From an uncultured Gemmiger sp. (GTDB lineage Bacteria > Bacillota > Clostridia > Oscillospirales > Ruminococcaceae), in contig CANRLV010000003.1 in NCBI GenBank assembly GCA_947631565.1, forward strand, positions 1 through 64,000: a DNA stretch of 64,000 nucleotides, given 5' to 3'. Numbering within the stretch: the first letter of the stretch is position 1; each line of letters begins with the position of its first letter. Below the pieces are notes generated by a model. That model saw only the letters and a program-made list of their open reading frames with translations, ran no database searches and was not told where the DNA came from. Below, in pieces: positions 48,769 to 57,486 of the stretch. Both the position numbers and the translations under genes were made by a program.

Positions 48769-49008
48769 TTACAGGACGTTCGCCTTCTTGAGCAGACTGC
48801 GGACGGTGTCGGTGGGCTGGGCGCCGTTCGACAGCCACTGCTTGGCCTTGTCGGCGTCGATCTTGATGACGCTGGGCTCGGTGGTGGGGTCGTAGTAGCC
48901 GATCTCCTCGATGAAGCGGCCGTCACGGGCGAAGCGGCTGTCCGCCACGACGACGCGGTAGAAGGGAGCTTTCTTGGCGCCCATGCGGCGCAGACGAATT
49001 TTGACCAT
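48769..49008 (-). CDS. rpsP: Ribosomal protein bS16
   Basis: 79-residue small-subunit protein with the family start [23 protein letters not shown] and I-G-Y-Y-D-P. Lies between ffh and khpA. Confidence 0.98.
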   Translation of the reverse strand: MVKIRLRRMGAKKAPFYRVVVADSRFARDGRFIEEIGYYDPTTEPSVIKIDADKAKQWLSNGAQPTDTVRSLLKKANVL

Positions 49009-49085
49009 GATTCTTTCCTCCAGGTGTTTTGTGTTCTTGTTGTATCGTGTAGCCCAAAACGGGTCATACCAAATTGTAAGCGGCC

Positions 49086-50429
49086 TTACCGTATGCCGGG
49101 CATACCCGGCATACCGCCCATCGCGCGCATAAAGCCCTTGGGGTTGCGGCGGGCCTTCTTCATCATCTTGCGCATCGCCTCGAACTGGCGCAGCAGGCGG
49201 TTGACCTCCTCGACGGTGCGGCCGCTGCCGGCGGCGATGCGCCGCTTGCGCCTGGCGTCGATGATGGAGGGATGGGCGCGCTCGGCCGGCGTCATGGAAA
49301 AGATGATAGCCTCGATGTGGGGCAGGGCCTTCTCGTCCACGGCGTCGAGGTCCAGCCTGGCCCCGCCCGGCAGCATCTGCAGCAGCGCCGATGCCCCGCC
49401 CATCTTTTTGATCTGGTCGAACTGCGCGAGCATATCGTTGAGGTCGAACTTGTTCTCCATCATGCGGCGGGCGGCCGCCTCGGCCTGTTTGGCGTCCTGC
49501 GTGGTCTGGGCCTTCTCGATGAGGGAGAGCACGTCCCCCATGCCGAGGATGCGCCCCGCCATGCGGGCCGGGTAGAACGGCTCCAGGTCGCCGAGCTTTT
49601 CGCCAACACCCTGGAAGTAGATGGGCTGCCCGGTCACGGCCAGCACCGAGAGCGCGGCGCCGCCGCGGGTGTCGCCGTCGGTCTTGGTCAGGATGACGCC
49701 GGAGATGCCGACCTTCTCGTGGAAAGTCCTGGCCACGTTGACGGCCTCCTGGCCGGCCATCGCGTCCACCACGAGCAGCGTCTCGTCCACCGTGACGGCC
49801 TGCTTGATGCGCACGAGCTCATCCATCAGCACGTCGTCGATCTGCAGGCGGCCGGCGGTGTCCAGCAGGACGATGTCGTGCCCGTAGTCCCGCGCATAGG
49901 CCAGGGCCTTTTGGGCGATGAGCTCCGGCTTTTCGGTGCCGAGCTCGAACACCGGCACGTTGGCCTGCCTGCCCAGCACGCGCAGCTGCTCGATGGCAGC
50001 CGGGCGGTAGACGTCGCAGGCGACGAGCAGCGGGCGGCGGCCCTGGCTGCGGTAGTAGACGGCCAGCTTGGCGGCGTGGGTGGTCTTGCCGTTGCCCTGC
50101 AGGCCGCACAGCATGAGCACGGTCTGGCCCTTGTTCTTGATGCGCAGGCGCTGCGGCTCCTTGCCGCCCATGAGGGCGGTGAGCTCCTCGTTGACGATCT
50201 TGACGACCTGCTGGGCGGGGGTCAGGCTCTGCATGACCTCCTGCCCCATCGCCCTCTCCGACACCCTGGCGCAGAAGTCCTTGGCGACCTTGTAGTTGAC
50301 GTCGGCCTCCAGCAGCGCCATGCGCACCTCGCGCATGGCCGCCTTGATGTCGGCCTCGTTCAGCTTGCCCTTGCCGCGCAGCTTTTTGAAAACGCCGGAC
50401 AGGCGCTCAGACAGTGATTCAAATGCCAT
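49086..50429 (-). CDS. ffh: Signal recognition particle protein Ffh
   Basis: 447-residue SRP54 GTPase. Helical N domain, G domain with G-L-Q-G-N-G-K-T-T (usual G-L-Q-G-S-G-K-T-T, here Asn in place of Ser), D-V-Y-R-P-A-A, D-T-A-G-R-L, T-K-x-D-G-D-x-R-G-G, then the Met-rich M domain with the R-R-K-R-R-I-A-x-G-S-G RNA-binding helix and a C-terminal M-G-G-M-P-G-M-P. Works with 4.5S/6S RNA in membrane targeting. ATG at 50427-50429 lies within the end of ylxM (11-base overlap). Confidence 0.97.
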   Translation of the reverse strand: MAFESLSERLSGVFKKLRGKGKLNEADIKAAMREVRMALLEADVNYKVAKDFCARVSERAMGQEVMQSLTPAQQVVKIVNEELTALMGGKEPQRLRIKNKGQTVLMLCGLQGNGKTTHAAKLAVYYRSQGRRPLLVACDVYRPAAIEQLRVLGRQANVPVFELGTEKPELIAQKALAYARDYGHDIVLLDTAGRLQIDDVLMDELVRIKQAVTVDETLLVVDAMAGQEAVNVARTFHEKVGISGVILTKTDGDTRGGAALSVLAVTGQPIYFQGVGEKLGDLEPFYPARMAGRILGMGDVLSLIEKAQTTQDAKQAEAAARRMMENKFDLNDMLAQFDQIKKMGGASALLQMLPGGARLDLDAVDEKALPHIEAIIFSMTPAERAHPSIIDARRKRRIAAGSGRTVEEVNRLLRQFEAMRKMMKKARRNPKGFMRAMGGMPGMPGIR

Positions 50430-50814
50430 CGGCGTCCTCCTGCGCGGCCATATGCTCCAGCAGCCGCAGCATCTCGGCGGCCGCACGGTCGATGCGCGCG
50501 TCGGCCGTGTACAGGCCGCTGTTGACGGTGCGCACCTGCGCCGCCAGCTGCCGCAGACGGCCGAGCTGCGCCTGCAGCGCGGCCTCCTTGCGGGCCATGC
50601 CGAGCTTTTCTTCAAGGGCGAGCAGCGCCGCCTCGCCGTGCTTGATGGCATCGCGCACGCCCTGGCGGGTGATGCCGTAGTTCTCGGCGATCTCGGCCAG
50701 CGAGAAATCCTCGTTGTAATACTCGGTCAGGATCTCGCGCTGCTTCTCGGTCAGGGCGGGGCCGTACTGGTCCAGCAGCACCGAAAAGGACAGGTCCTTC
50801 TGCGGTCTGGGCAT
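50419..50814 (-). CDS. ylxM: YlxM/P13-like SRP-associated DNA-binding protein
   Basis: 131-residue protein with a sigma-region-4-like helix-turn-helix: L-T-E-K-Q-R-E-I-L-T-E-Y-Y-N-E-D-F-S-L-A-E-I-A-E-N-Y-G-I-T-R-Q-type segment (about residues 22-52), then a helical tail. Members are encoded with ffh and modulate SRP function in streptococci. ATG at 50812-50814 follows GGGGAGGGGAG; the longer frame above includes the promoter. First gene of the operon. Confidence 0.93.
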   Translation of the reverse strand: MPRPQKDLSFSVLLDQYGPALTEKQREILTEYYNEDFSLAEIAENYGITRQGVRDAIKHGEAALLALEEKLGMARKEAALQAQLGRLRQLAAQVRTVNSGLYTADARIDRAAAEMLRLLEHMAAQEDADGI

Positions 50815-50881
50815 ACGGCTCCCCTCCCCTGCGGTCCGTTTTGGCTGTAAATGTAAAGCGTTTTCCTTTACACTGCTGTCC

Positions 50882-50910
50882 ATTATAGCAGGCCTGCGGG
50901 TGCCCGTCAA
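50882..50910 (-). promoter_or_regulatory. Sigma-A promoter of ylxM-ffh-rpsP operon
   Basis: On the minus strand TTGACG (50905-50910), 17 bases, TATAAT (50882-50887). Confidence 0.9.
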
Positions 50911-50981
50911 GGTTTTGGGCGCGGGTTTTTGCAAAAAATCCGACAAAAGACGCCGTTTGGGGTGCATTTTGCGGCAAACTA

Positions 50982-50990
50982 TGCTATAAT
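50982..50990 (+). promoter_or_regulatory. Extended -10 promoter of the cysteine-synthase-like gene
   Basis: TGCTATAAT (50982-50990). The expected transcription start is near 50997, so the ATG at 51000 would be at the very 5' end of the message; this decides the start in favour of GTG at 51030. Confidence 0.7.
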
Positions 50991-51029
50991 AGTCAGCGCA
51001 TGAGCCCAAAACGGAGGGAGGTGCCGGCG

Positions 51030-51923
51030 GTGAAAGTGTTTGAGAACTATTACGGGGCGGTGTATCACGGCTCTGTGGTCAGCCTGGCCGGCTACTCCGG
51101 CCGGCACGGGCTGCCGGCCAGCGTGCTGGCCTACCTGGCCTTTGGCGGGGCGACCGGCACCATCAAGGACGGCGTGGCCGAGGCGATGATCGCCCTGGCC
51201 ACCAACCGTGGGGACCTCAAACCCGGTATGCCGGTGGTGGAGGCCAGCTCCGGCAGCTTCGGCGCGGCGCTGGCCATCGCCTGCGCGGTGTCCGGTCACC
51301 CCTGCCTGCTGGTGGTGCCCAGCAGCCTGCCGGTGGCCCGGCGCGAGCACCTGCAAAGCCTGGGCGCGCGCATCGTGGTGTGCAGCGGCGGCGGGCGCAA
51401 GGCGCTGGAGCAGCTGGCGCGGGACACCGCCAAGCGCTACGGCGGCTACTTTACCAACTACTTTGCCAACGACGACAACCCGGAGTTCCACCGCCGTGTG
51501 ACCGGGCGCCGCATTTTGCAGGCCGTGGGCGATTCCATCGACGCCGTGGTGGCCGGCGTGGGCAGCGGCGGCACCATCACCGGCGTGGCCGAGTGCCTAA
51601 AGGCGTGGAACCCGATGATCCGTGTGGTGGCGGTGGAGCCCAGCGAATGCGCGGCCATCAGCGGCGGCTTTTTGGGGCACCACGGCATCGCCGGCATCGG
51701 GCCCGGCTTTGTGCCGGAGAACTACAACCCCTATGTGGTCGACACCGTGCTGCCGGTGAGCACGCCGGACGCCGAGCGCGCCGCCCGCGAGGTGCTGGCC
51801 TTTGACGGCGTGCCTGCCTGCTCGAGCGCCGGGGCCACGCTGGCCGCCGCCGTGCAGCTGATGCAGAAGGGCCTGTGCAAGCGTCCCTTGTGCGTTTTTG
51901 CCGGGCGCAAGACATACGAATAA
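51030..51923 (+). CDS. PLP-dependent cysteine-synthase-family enzyme
   Basis: 297-residue fold-type II PLP enzyme of the cysteine synthase/cystathionine beta-synthase family. PLP lysine in G-A-T-G-T-I-K-D-G-V-A (the family usually has N-P-x-G-S-x-K-D-R), substrate loop E-A-S-S-G-S-F-G-A-A-L-A, and phosphate-binding G-V-G-S-G-G-T-I-T-G-V. The start GTG at 51030 has GGAGGGAGG eight bases upstream; an in-frame ATG at 51000 would be nearly leaderless. The altered motif around the lysine means that the substrate could differ from O-acetylserine. Single gene with its own terminator. Confidence 0.83.
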   Translation: MKVFENYYGAVYHGSVVSLAGYSGRHGLPASVLAYLAFGGATGTIKDGVAEAMIALATNRGDLKPGMPVVEASSGSFGAALAIACAVSGHPCLLVVPSSLPVARREHLQSLGARIVVCSGGGRKALEQLARDTAKRYGGYFTNYFANDDNPEFHRRVTGRRILQAVGDSIDAVVAGVGSGGTITGVAECLKAWNPMIRVVAVEPSECAAISGGFLGHHGIAGIGPGFVPENYNPYVVDTVLPVSTPDAERAAREVLAFDGVPACSSAGATLAAAVQLMQKGLCKRPLCVFAGRKTYE

Positions 51924-51937
51924 CGGGATACACGCTC

Positions 51938-51977
51938 CCCGCCCCCGCGCCGAATGGCGCGGGGGCGGGCATTTTTT
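51938..51977 (+). terminator. Terminator of the cysteine-synthase-like gene
   Basis: CCCGCCCCCGCGCC (51938-51951) pairs with GGCGCGGGGGCGGG (51956-51969) around GAAT, followed by CA and six T. Confidence 0.92.
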
Positions 51978-52042
51978 AACATAGTTTGCCGTCTTTTGGC
52001 ATAGGGTTGGGCAGAGACCCTGTGACAAGAAGGAGGCAGCGG

Positions 52043-52291
52043 ATGAAGGGTGACCCGGAGGAGCGCGCCGTGATGATCGGGCGGTACATTGCCCAGAGTG
52101 GGGCCACGGTGCGGGCGGCGGCGCAGGTGTTCGGCATCAGCAAGAGCACGGTGTGGAAGGACCAGGCGCGGCTGCGGCACCAAAATCCCGGTCTTTGGGC
52201 CGAGGTGCAGGCCGTGGTGCAGAAAAACAAGGCCGAACGCCACCTGCGCGGCGGCGAGGCGACGCGGCAAAAATATCTGCACACACGCTGA
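52043..52291 (+). CDS. spoIIID: SpoIIID-family sporulation transcription factor
   Basis: 82-residue DNA-binding protein with the SpoIIID layout: E-E-R-A-V-M-I-G-R-Y-I-A, helix-turn-helix T-V-R-A-A-A-Q-V-F-G-I-S-K-S-T-V-W-K-D, then R-H-L-R-G-G-E-A-T-R-Q-K-Y, the C-terminal basic helix that is diagnostic. In Bacillus it controls mother-cell genes. ATG at 52043 follows AAGGAGG by eight bases. The family may have a house-keeping role or be a remnant in a lineage not known for spores. Confidence 0.92.
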   Translation: MKGDPEERAVMIGRYIAQSGATVRAAAQVFGISKSTVWKDQARLRHQNPGLWAEVQAVVQKNKAERHLRGGEATRQKYLHTR

Positions 52292-52298
52292 AAACCGC

Positions 52299-52327
52299 TT
52301 GCGCGCCGCGCCGCCGGGCGGTATAAT
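52299..52327 (+). promoter_or_regulatory. Promoter of comEB-udk
   Basis: TTGCGC (52299-52304), 17 bases, TATAAT (52322-52327), 24 bases before the comEB ATG. Confidence 0.75.
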
Positions 52328-52351
52328 GAAAAAAACAGGAGGTGGGCTTGT

Positions 52352-52840
52352 ATGGACGGCCAAAAGCGCAGCGACTACATCAGCTGGGACGAGTATTTTA
52401 TGGGCATCGCCCTGCTCTCGGCCCAGCGCAGCAAGGACAGCAACAGCCAGGTCGGGGCCTGCATCGTCAGCCCGGAAAACAAGATCCTGTCGCTGGGCTA
52501 CAACGGTATGCCCATCGGCTGCAATGACGACGATATGCCCTGGGGGCGCGAGGGCGACCAGCTCGACACCAAGTATATGTATGTCTGCCATGCCGAGCTC
52601 AACGCCATTTTGAACAGCGCCCACCATGACCTGCGCGGCGCGCGCGTGTATGTCACGCTGTTCCCCTGCAATGAGTGCGCCAAGGCCATCATCCAGAGTG
52701 GCATCAAGGAGATCATCTATCTGTCAGACAAATACCATGACACCCCGGTGAGCATGGCAAGTCGGCGGCTGTTCAACATGACCGGCATCAAGTACCGCGC
52801 CTACCACCCCAGCGGGCGGCAGCTGACGCTGGCGCTGTAA
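52352..52840 (+). CDS. comEB: Deoxycytidylate deaminase
   Basis: 162-residue zinc deaminase converting dCMP to dUMP, feeding thymidylate synthesis. Active site H-A-E (His80, Glu82) and P-C-N-E-C (Cys106, Cys109); the nucleotide-binding S-Q-V-G-A-C-I-V and G-Y-N-G-M-P segments match dCMP deaminases. ATG at 52352 has AGGAGG upstream. The symbol follows the Bacillus competence-operon homolog; there is no comE operon here, and udk follows by 27 bases. Confidence 0.92.
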   Translation: MDGQKRSDYISWDEYFMGIALLSAQRSKDSNSQVGACIVSPENKILSLGYNGMPIGCNDDDMPWGREGDQLDTKYMYVCHAELNAILNSAHHDLRGARVYVTLFPCNECAKAIIQSGIKEIIYLSDKYHDTPVSMASRRLFNMTGIKYRAYHPSGRQLTLAL

Positions 52841-52867
52841 AAAACGGAAGAGAAGGACGTGTAAGGC

Positions 52868-53482
52868 ATGGAACCCATCGTCATCGGCATCGCGGGCGGC
52901 ACGGGCAGCGGCAAAACGACGCTGACGCGTGAGCTGCGCGACCATTTCGGCGCCGACGAGGTCAGCGTCATCGACCATGACAGCTACTACAAGCGCCACG
53001 ACGACCTGACCTATGAGGACCGCTGCAAGCTCAACTATGACCACCCCAACAGCTTTGACACGCCGCTGCTCATCGAGCACCTGAAAGCGCTCAAGGCCGG
53101 GCAGACGGTCGAGGTGCCGGTGTATGACTACACCGTGCACAACCGCAGCGACAAGACCGTGCGGGTGGCGCCGGCGCCGGTCATCATCCTGGAGGGCATC
53201 CTGATCTTTGCCGACCCGGAGCTGTGCGAGCAGATGGATATGAAGGTGTTCGTGGACACCGACGCCGATGTGCGCATCCTGCGCCGCATCCTGCGCGACG
53301 TCAAGGAGCGCGGCCGCACGCTGGACAGCGTGGTGGACCAGTATCTGACCACCGTCAAGCCGATGCACGAGCAGTTCGTGGAGCCGAGCAAGCGCAAGGC
53401 GGACCTCATCGTGCCCGAGGGCGGGCGCAACCGCGTGGCGCTGGATATGCTCATCCAGTGGGTAGCAGCACACCTGGCCTGA
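52868..53482 (+). CDS. udk: Uridine/cytidine kinase
   Basis: 204-residue kinase phosphorylating uridine and cytidine to UMP and CMP. P-loop G-G-T-G-S-G-K-T-T (residues 10-18), D-H-D-S-Y-Y, N-Y-D-H-P-N-S-F-D substrate loop, P-V-Y-D-Y and I-L-E-G-I-L-I-F. Length and motifs are typical. It completes the salvage route from nucleosides taken up by the importer at 12736-16348. Repeat copy B follows within ten bases of the stop. Confidence 0.96.
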   Translation: MEPIVIGIAGGTGSGKTTLTRELRDHFGADEVSVIDHDSYYKRHDDLTYEDRCKLNYDHPNSFDTPLLIEHLKALKAGQTVEVPVYDYTVHNRSDKTVRVAPAPVIILEGILIFADPELCEQMDMKVFVDTDADVRILRRILRDVKERGRTLDSVVDQYLTTVKPMHEQFVEPSKRKADLIVPEGGRNRVALDMLIQWVAAHLA

Positions 53483-53490
53483 CGGCCTCA

Positions 53491-53653
53491 AAAGAGGGGC
53501 TCGGCGTTACTGGCTGCGCCGGTCCGCCTGCGCCCCTCTCTTGGACACACCCCGTCGCAAAAAATGCCGTTCGCATGCCCAAAGGGCGACTTGAACGGCA
53601 TTTTTTGCTCCAGTGGTATCGGCCCCGGTCGGCACATGTCCGCCGGGGCCGAT
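53491..53653. repeat. Three-hairpin intergenic repeat, copy B (inverted orientation)
   Basis: Read on the minus strand in the orientation of copy A. Module 1: ATCGGCCCCGG / CCGGGGCCGAT (53643-53653 with 53618-53628) around CGGACATGTGCCGA. Module 2: 16-bp stem GCAAAAAATGCCGTTC / GAACGGCATTTTTTGC (53557-53572, 53593-53608) around AGTCGCC and GGCATG. Module 3: AGAGGGGC / GCCCCTCT (53493-53500, 53532-53539) around GCAGGCGGACCGGCGCAGCC and GCCGA. The compact form of the element; fills the gap between convergent udk and the WG-repeat lipoprotein. Confidence 0.88.
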
Positions 53654-53672
53654 GGTTTTAAATTTGTCTGCG

Positions 53673-54785
53673 TTACGCCGCCGGCGTGTACGCCTGCCAG
53701 GGGCTTTGCGCGTCCGGGCGCAGCCAGAGCACGGTGCCGTCCCACACGCAGCCGGCATACACGGCGGGCACCGCCTCGGCGCCCGCGGCATCGAGCAAGC
53801 CCCAGCCGCCGGTGTCGGCGCGGCGCACGGCCGCATAGCCGCCGCGCAGCGGCGCGGCCATCATCGGCTCGGCCGCCCGCCAGATGCCAAGCGCATCGTT
53901 GTAGGCGTAGGCCTCGTCAAACACCGGCGCGTAGACCGCTTCCGTTACCAGTGCGCCGCTGCGGTCGATGTAGGCCCAGTTCCCCTCGCCCAGGCGGACC
54001 GGAGCAAGCGCCTCATCATAGAAAAAGCCCGCCGCCGTCACCGGCTCCTCCGTCTGCACCGTCACCTTGGTGCCGGCAGCGGTATCGTAGTAATACAGGT
54101 CGCTCTCGGCCTCGCCGGGCACGGTACCGGCGAATTCATCCTCCTGCTCGCGGCGGTCGGCCAGCGGCAGCAGCGCGGCGGCGGGGTCCAGCCGTTCGGC
54201 ACAGGTCTCCGGCAGCAGGTCGGGCGTGCCGACCGGCGTGAAGAAGAACCGTCCGTCCATGCCGTGATAGAGGCAGGGCTCGCCCCGCGTCAGGTCAAAG
54301 AAGAACTGCCCGATCCAGCCGCCGTGGCCGGGCTCGAGACTGCCGTCACCGTTTTGCTGCAGGACGGCGTCGGTCTGCTCCCGTTCCTCGCCCACGACCA
54401 GCGGTGTGTCCCACATCCAGTGCCCCTGCTCGCACCGGCGCACCGGCGCCGTGGCCGCGCAGGGCAGCACCTCGGTGCCGTCGGCGCGCATCAGCCCCCA
54501 GAGACCGTCCTGGCAGACGGTAAAGTAGCCGCGCACCATATCGGGCGGGTCCAGGCCCTGCTGCACGACGGGGCGGATGTCGTCATAGGCAAGCGTGGCG
54601 CCGGTCACGGCGGCAAAGCCCTGCGGCAGGTCGGGCGCAGCCGTCGGCTCGGCGGCGGGGCTGGCCGTTGGAGCCGGTGTCGGTGCAGGTGTGGGCGTGG
54701 CGGACGGCGCGGCTGTACCCGTATCGCCGGCGCCGCAGGCGGTCAGCAGCAGCATGGCCAGCGCTGTACAGAGCAGGCGTTTCAT
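53673..54785 (-). CDS. WG-repeat-type surface lipoprotein
   Basis: 370 residues. Signal peptide with lipobox L-L-L-T-A-C (Cys about residue 17), a Thr/Pro/Ala linker, then a domain with WG-like repeats: Q-D-G-L-W-G-L-M-R-A-D-G-T-E-V-L-P, G-N-W-A-Y-I-D-R-S-G-A-L-V-T and G-G-W-G-L-L-D-A-A-G-A-E-A-V-P. These units of about 30 residues make a beta-propeller-like or solenoid fold of unknown ligand. ATG at 54783-54785 has AAAGGGGG upstream. An extended -10 (TGCTATACT, complement of 54816-54821) lies about 30 bases before the ATG. Function unknown; exposed on the outer face of the membrane. Confidence 0.8.
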   Translation of the reverse strand: MKRLLCTALAMLLLTACGAGDTGTAAPSATPTPAPTPAPTASPAAEPTAAPDLPQGFAAVTGATLAYDDIRPVVQQGLDPPDMVRGYFTVCQDGLWGLMRADGTEVLPCAATAPVRRCEQGHWMWDTPLVVGEEREQTDAVLQQNGDGSLEPGHGGWIGQFFFDLTRGEPCLYHGMDGRFFFTPVGTPDLLPETCAERLDPAAALLPLADRREQEDEFAGTVPGEAESDLYYYDTAAGTKVTVQTEEPVTAAGFFYDEALAPVRLGEGNWAYIDRSGALVTEAVYAPVFDEAYAYNDALGIWRAAEPMMAAPLRGGYAAVRRADTGGWGLLDAAGAEAVPAVYAGCVWDGTVLWLRPDAQSPWQAYTPAA

Positions 54786-54885
54786 CGGCGGGGCCCCCTT
54801 TGGCTCATTTTTACCAGTATAGCACATGCTCTGCCCCACCGTCTGCAAATTTTGCGGTTTTTCATGTTTTTGTAAACTGTATTAC

Positions 54886-54918
54886 AAAACGCCGCGCGGT
54901 CTCAGGGGCCGTGCGGCG
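54886..54918 (-). terminator. Terminator of the C39-like lipoprotein gene
   Basis: On the minus strand CGCCGC-A-CGG pairs with CCG-C-GCGGCG (one mismatch; about 54891-54899 with 54910-54918), followed by TTTTG. Confidence 0.65.
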
Positions 54919-54935
54919 CAAAATTGTTTTTGAGG

Positions 54936-55877
54936 TCACTGCTTTTCGATGACGAGGGCGTGGCAGCCCATCGTCCCGTAGATGTGGGCGAAGGTGGCGG
55001 CGTCGATGCGGTCCTTCTCCTCCAGCGGGTCGGTCAGGTAGAAAGTATCGTCGTCATAGCCGGTCAGCACCACGCAGTGCAGGTTAACATAGGGCTGGCT
55101 GCCGTCCGGCAGCGTGAAATGGTCGGCATAGCGCGGCTCCTCAAAATACTGGGTGACCCAGACGAGCACCGGCGCGCCGTCGTGCAGGTATGCTTTGAGC
55201 TCCTCGATATCGGCGCCGGAGACATCGCGCGCGCGGCGGTCGGTGTTGCCGATGTCGCCAAGGTAAGCGTTGACGGCCGTCTCGATGGGGGCCGGCATAC
55301 AGTAGTAGCCGACCTGCCCGGCAAAGGGGCTGCCCATGTACTCCTGCTCGGGGTCGGCGGTCAGGTGGTCCTCGCCGCAGGGCAGGTACCGTTCGGCCAG
55401 CACGACCTTGTCGGCCGGGATGCCGAGGTAGTTGAGCGCCACGGCGGCCGAGGTGATCTCGCAGCCGTTGGGCAGCTCGGGGTTTTGCAGGATGTTGGGC
55501 ACCTCCAGCTCGATGGGGTGCTCGGTCACGGTATCGCGCAGTCTTGCAAGGCCCGACCACGCCGCCAGCGCCGACAGCGCGCTGTTTTGCTGCCCGAACA
55601 GGCCGGGGTCGACGGTCAGCGCCGCATCCTCCTCCGCCGGGGCCGCGTCCGTTTCTTCGGGCATGGCCGCCTCGGGCACGGCCACGTCCTGCGGCGCCGG
55701 GGTCGGGGCGGCGTCGGCCTCCTCCGTGGCCGGCACGGCGCCGGCCAGGTCATGCAGGGCAGCGGCGTCCACCGTGGGCCCCTGCGCCGTGAGCAGGGCG
55801 CTGCCGGCGCAGCCCGGCAGTGCCAGCACCAGCACCAGTGCGGCAAGGCTCAGCGCCTGCTTGACCATTTCGCGCAT
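54936..55877 (-). CDS. C39-like (papain-fold) peptidase lipoprotein
   Basis: 313 residues. Signal peptide ending L-A-L-P-G-C (lipobox), an acidic Ala/Pro/Glu linker to about residue 105, then a C39_2-type domain: N-G-C-E-I-T-S-A-A-V-A-L-N-Y-L-G with the presumed catalytic Cys, N-L-H-C-V-V-L-T-G-Y-D-D-D with the His, and Y-L-T-D-P-L with the Asp. The region A-G-Q-V-G-Y-Y-C-M-P-A-P lies between. Likely a secreted cysteine protease or amidase anchored to the membrane. ATG at 55875-55877 with AAGGGGG nine bases upstream. A -10 TATACT precedes it by about 35 bases. Confidence 0.85.
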   Translation of the reverse strand: MREMVKQALSLAALVLVLALPGCAGSALLTAQGPTVDAAALHDLAGAVPATEEADAAPTPAPQDVAVPEAAMPEETDAAPAEEDAALTVDPGLFGQQNSALSALAAWSGLARLRDTVTEHPIELEVPNILQNPELPNGCEITSAAVALNYLGIPADKVVLAERYLPCGEDHLTADPEQEYMGSPFAGQVGYYCMPAPIETAVNAYLGDIGNTDRRARDVSGADIEELKAYLHDGAPVLVWVTQYFEEPRYADHFTLPDGSQPYVNLHCVVLTGYDDDTFYLTDPLEEKDRIDAATFAHIYGTMGCHALVIEKQ

Positions 55878-55971
55878 CGGCGGCACCCCCTTCCCCATTT
55901 TTCTACAGTATACACCGCTTTTCGACAAATGGAAAGAGGTTTTTGAGGCCTGTACACATAAAAAACTGCAC

Positions 55972-56003
55972 AAAAATCCCCCTGCGGCGGGAGCCGCAGG
56001 GGG
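55972..56003 (-). terminator. Terminator of the glycogen operon
   Basis: CCCCCTGCGGC (55978-55988) pairs with GCCGCAGGGGG (55993-56003) around four bases, followed on the minus strand by ATTTTTG. It lies 20 bases after the glgA stop. Confidence 0.9.
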
Positions 56004-56022
56004 TGTGTGGCGTATCAGGCGT

Positions 56023-57441
56023 TTACCAGAGGTTGACGACCTCGTTGTACAGGCCCTCGTAGCTCTTGGCGGAGTTGGCCCAGCTGAAATCGCACTCCAT
56101 GGCGCGCTCGACCAGCACCTTCCAGCCGTCGGCCTTCCAGTAGCCCTCCTTGGCGCGCCAGCAGGCCTCGAACAGCTCGTGGGCGTTGTAGTTGGCGAAG
56201 GTGAAGCCGTTGCCGAAGCCGTCGCCGGAATCCTTGATGGAATCCTTGAGGCCGCCGGTCTCGCGCACGACGGGGATGGTGCCGTAGCGGCAGGCAATCA
56301 TCTGCGCCAGGCCGCAGGGCTCGCTGCGGGACGGCATGAGGAAGATGTCGGCGCCGGAGTAGATGCGCTGCGCCAGCTTGCCGTTGTAGCCGATGTACAC
56401 GCCGACGCGGCCCGGGTGGCGGGCGGCCAGCTCGTTGAAGAAGTTCTCGTACTGCGCCTCACCGGAGCCCAAAATCACCAGCTCGATGCCCTCCTGGGTC
56501 AGGCCCTCGGCGATGGTCTGGACCAGGTCGACGCCCTTGTGGCCGACGAGCCGGGTGACCATGGCCATGACGGGGCTGCCGTCCTTGTCCAGATGCATCT
56601 CGTCCTGCAAAGCGGCCTTGCACACGGCCTTGCCGTCGGCAAAGGTCTTGGCGTCATAGTTCTTGACGATGTCGGGGTCGACGGCGGGGTCAAAGACCTG
56701 CACGTCGATGCCGTTCAAAATGCCGCACAGCTTGTACTGCTTCTGGCGCAGCAGGCCGTCCAGCCCGTGGCTGAACCACGGGTCCAGGATCTCCTGCGCG
56801 TAGGTGGGGCTGACGGTGGTGATCTTGTCAGCAGTCTCGAACGCGCCCTTCATGAAGTTGGCGCAGCCATCATACTCGACCACATGGGCGTCCCGCATAC
56901 CGATGCCGCAGGTATCCTCCAGAATGTCCAGCCCGTACTTGCCCTGGTAGGCGATGTTGTGGATGGTGAACACCGTCTTGATGTGGTTGAACTTGTCCAG
57001 ATGGCGGTAGTACAGGTTCAGGTACACCGGGGTGAGCGCGGTCTGCCAGTCATTGCAGTTGATGATGTCGGGCTCAAAGTCGGTGTAGAACAGCATCTCG
57101 AGGATGGCGCGGGAGAAGAAAGCAAAGCGCTCGCCGTCATCGTAAAAGCCGTACAGGCCGCTGCGCTTGAAGTAGTACTCGTTGTCGATGAAATAGAAGG
57201 TCACGCCGTCGCGCACGGCCTTGAACAGGCCGCAGTACTGGCTGCGCCAGCCCACCGGCACGCTGAAGTTGGTGAGGTATTCCAGCGTATCCTTGAACTT
57301 GAGGTCCTCATACAGGGGCATGACGACGCGGCAGTCGATGCCGTCGGCAACGAGCGCCTTGGGCAGCGCGCCGGCCACATCGGCCAACCCGCCGGACTTG
57401 GCAAAGGGGGCAGCCTCGCTGGCTGCATAGAGAATTTTCAT
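56023..57441 (-). CDS. glgA: Glycogen synthase (ADP-glucose)
   Basis: 472-residue GT5 glycosyltransferase that extends alpha-1,4-glucan chains from ADP-glucose. N-terminal K-S-G-G-L-A-D-V-A-G (ADP-glucose binding) at residues ~15-24, the H-N-I-A-Y-Q-G segment, G-I-D-V-Q-V-F-D-P, and C-terminal R-S-E-P-C-G-L-A-Q-M with the catalytic glutamate. ATG at 57439-57441 follows GAGGAGGG. It is the last gene of the glg operon but is separated from glgD by repeat copy C (246 bases), unlike the tight spacing among the other glg genes. Confidence 0.97.
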   Translation of the reverse strand: MKILYAASEAAPFAKSGGLADVAGALPKALVADGIDCRVVMPLYEDLKFKDTLEYLTNFSVPVGWRSQYCGLFKAVRDGVTFYFIDNEYYFKRSGLYGFYDDGERFAFFSRAILEMLFYTDFEPDIINCNDWQTALTPVYLNLYYRHLDKFNHIKTVFTIHNIAYQGKYGLDILEDTCGIGMRDAHVVEYDGCANFMKGAFETADKITTVSPTYAQEILDPWFSHGLDGLLRQKQYKLCGILNGIDVQVFDPAVDPDIVKNYDAKTFADGKAVCKAALQDEMHLDKDGSPVMAMVTRLVGHKGVDLVQTIAEGLTQEGIELVILGSGEAQYENFFNELAARHPGRVGVYIGYNGKLAQRIYSGADIFLMPSRSEPCGLAQMIACRYGTIPVVRETGGLKDSIKDSGDGFGNGFTFANYNAHELFEACWRAKEGYWKADGWKVLVERAMECDFSWANSAKSYEGLYNEVVNLW

Positions 57442-57486
57442 CACGGAACCCTCCTCGAAATGGAATGGTTTGCGAATTTCAAATCC

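Noticed and set aside
51000-51029. ATG at 51000 as start of the cysteine-synthase-like gene
   Set aside because: It coincides with the expected transcription start, has no ribosome binding site, and GTG at 51030 has a strong one.
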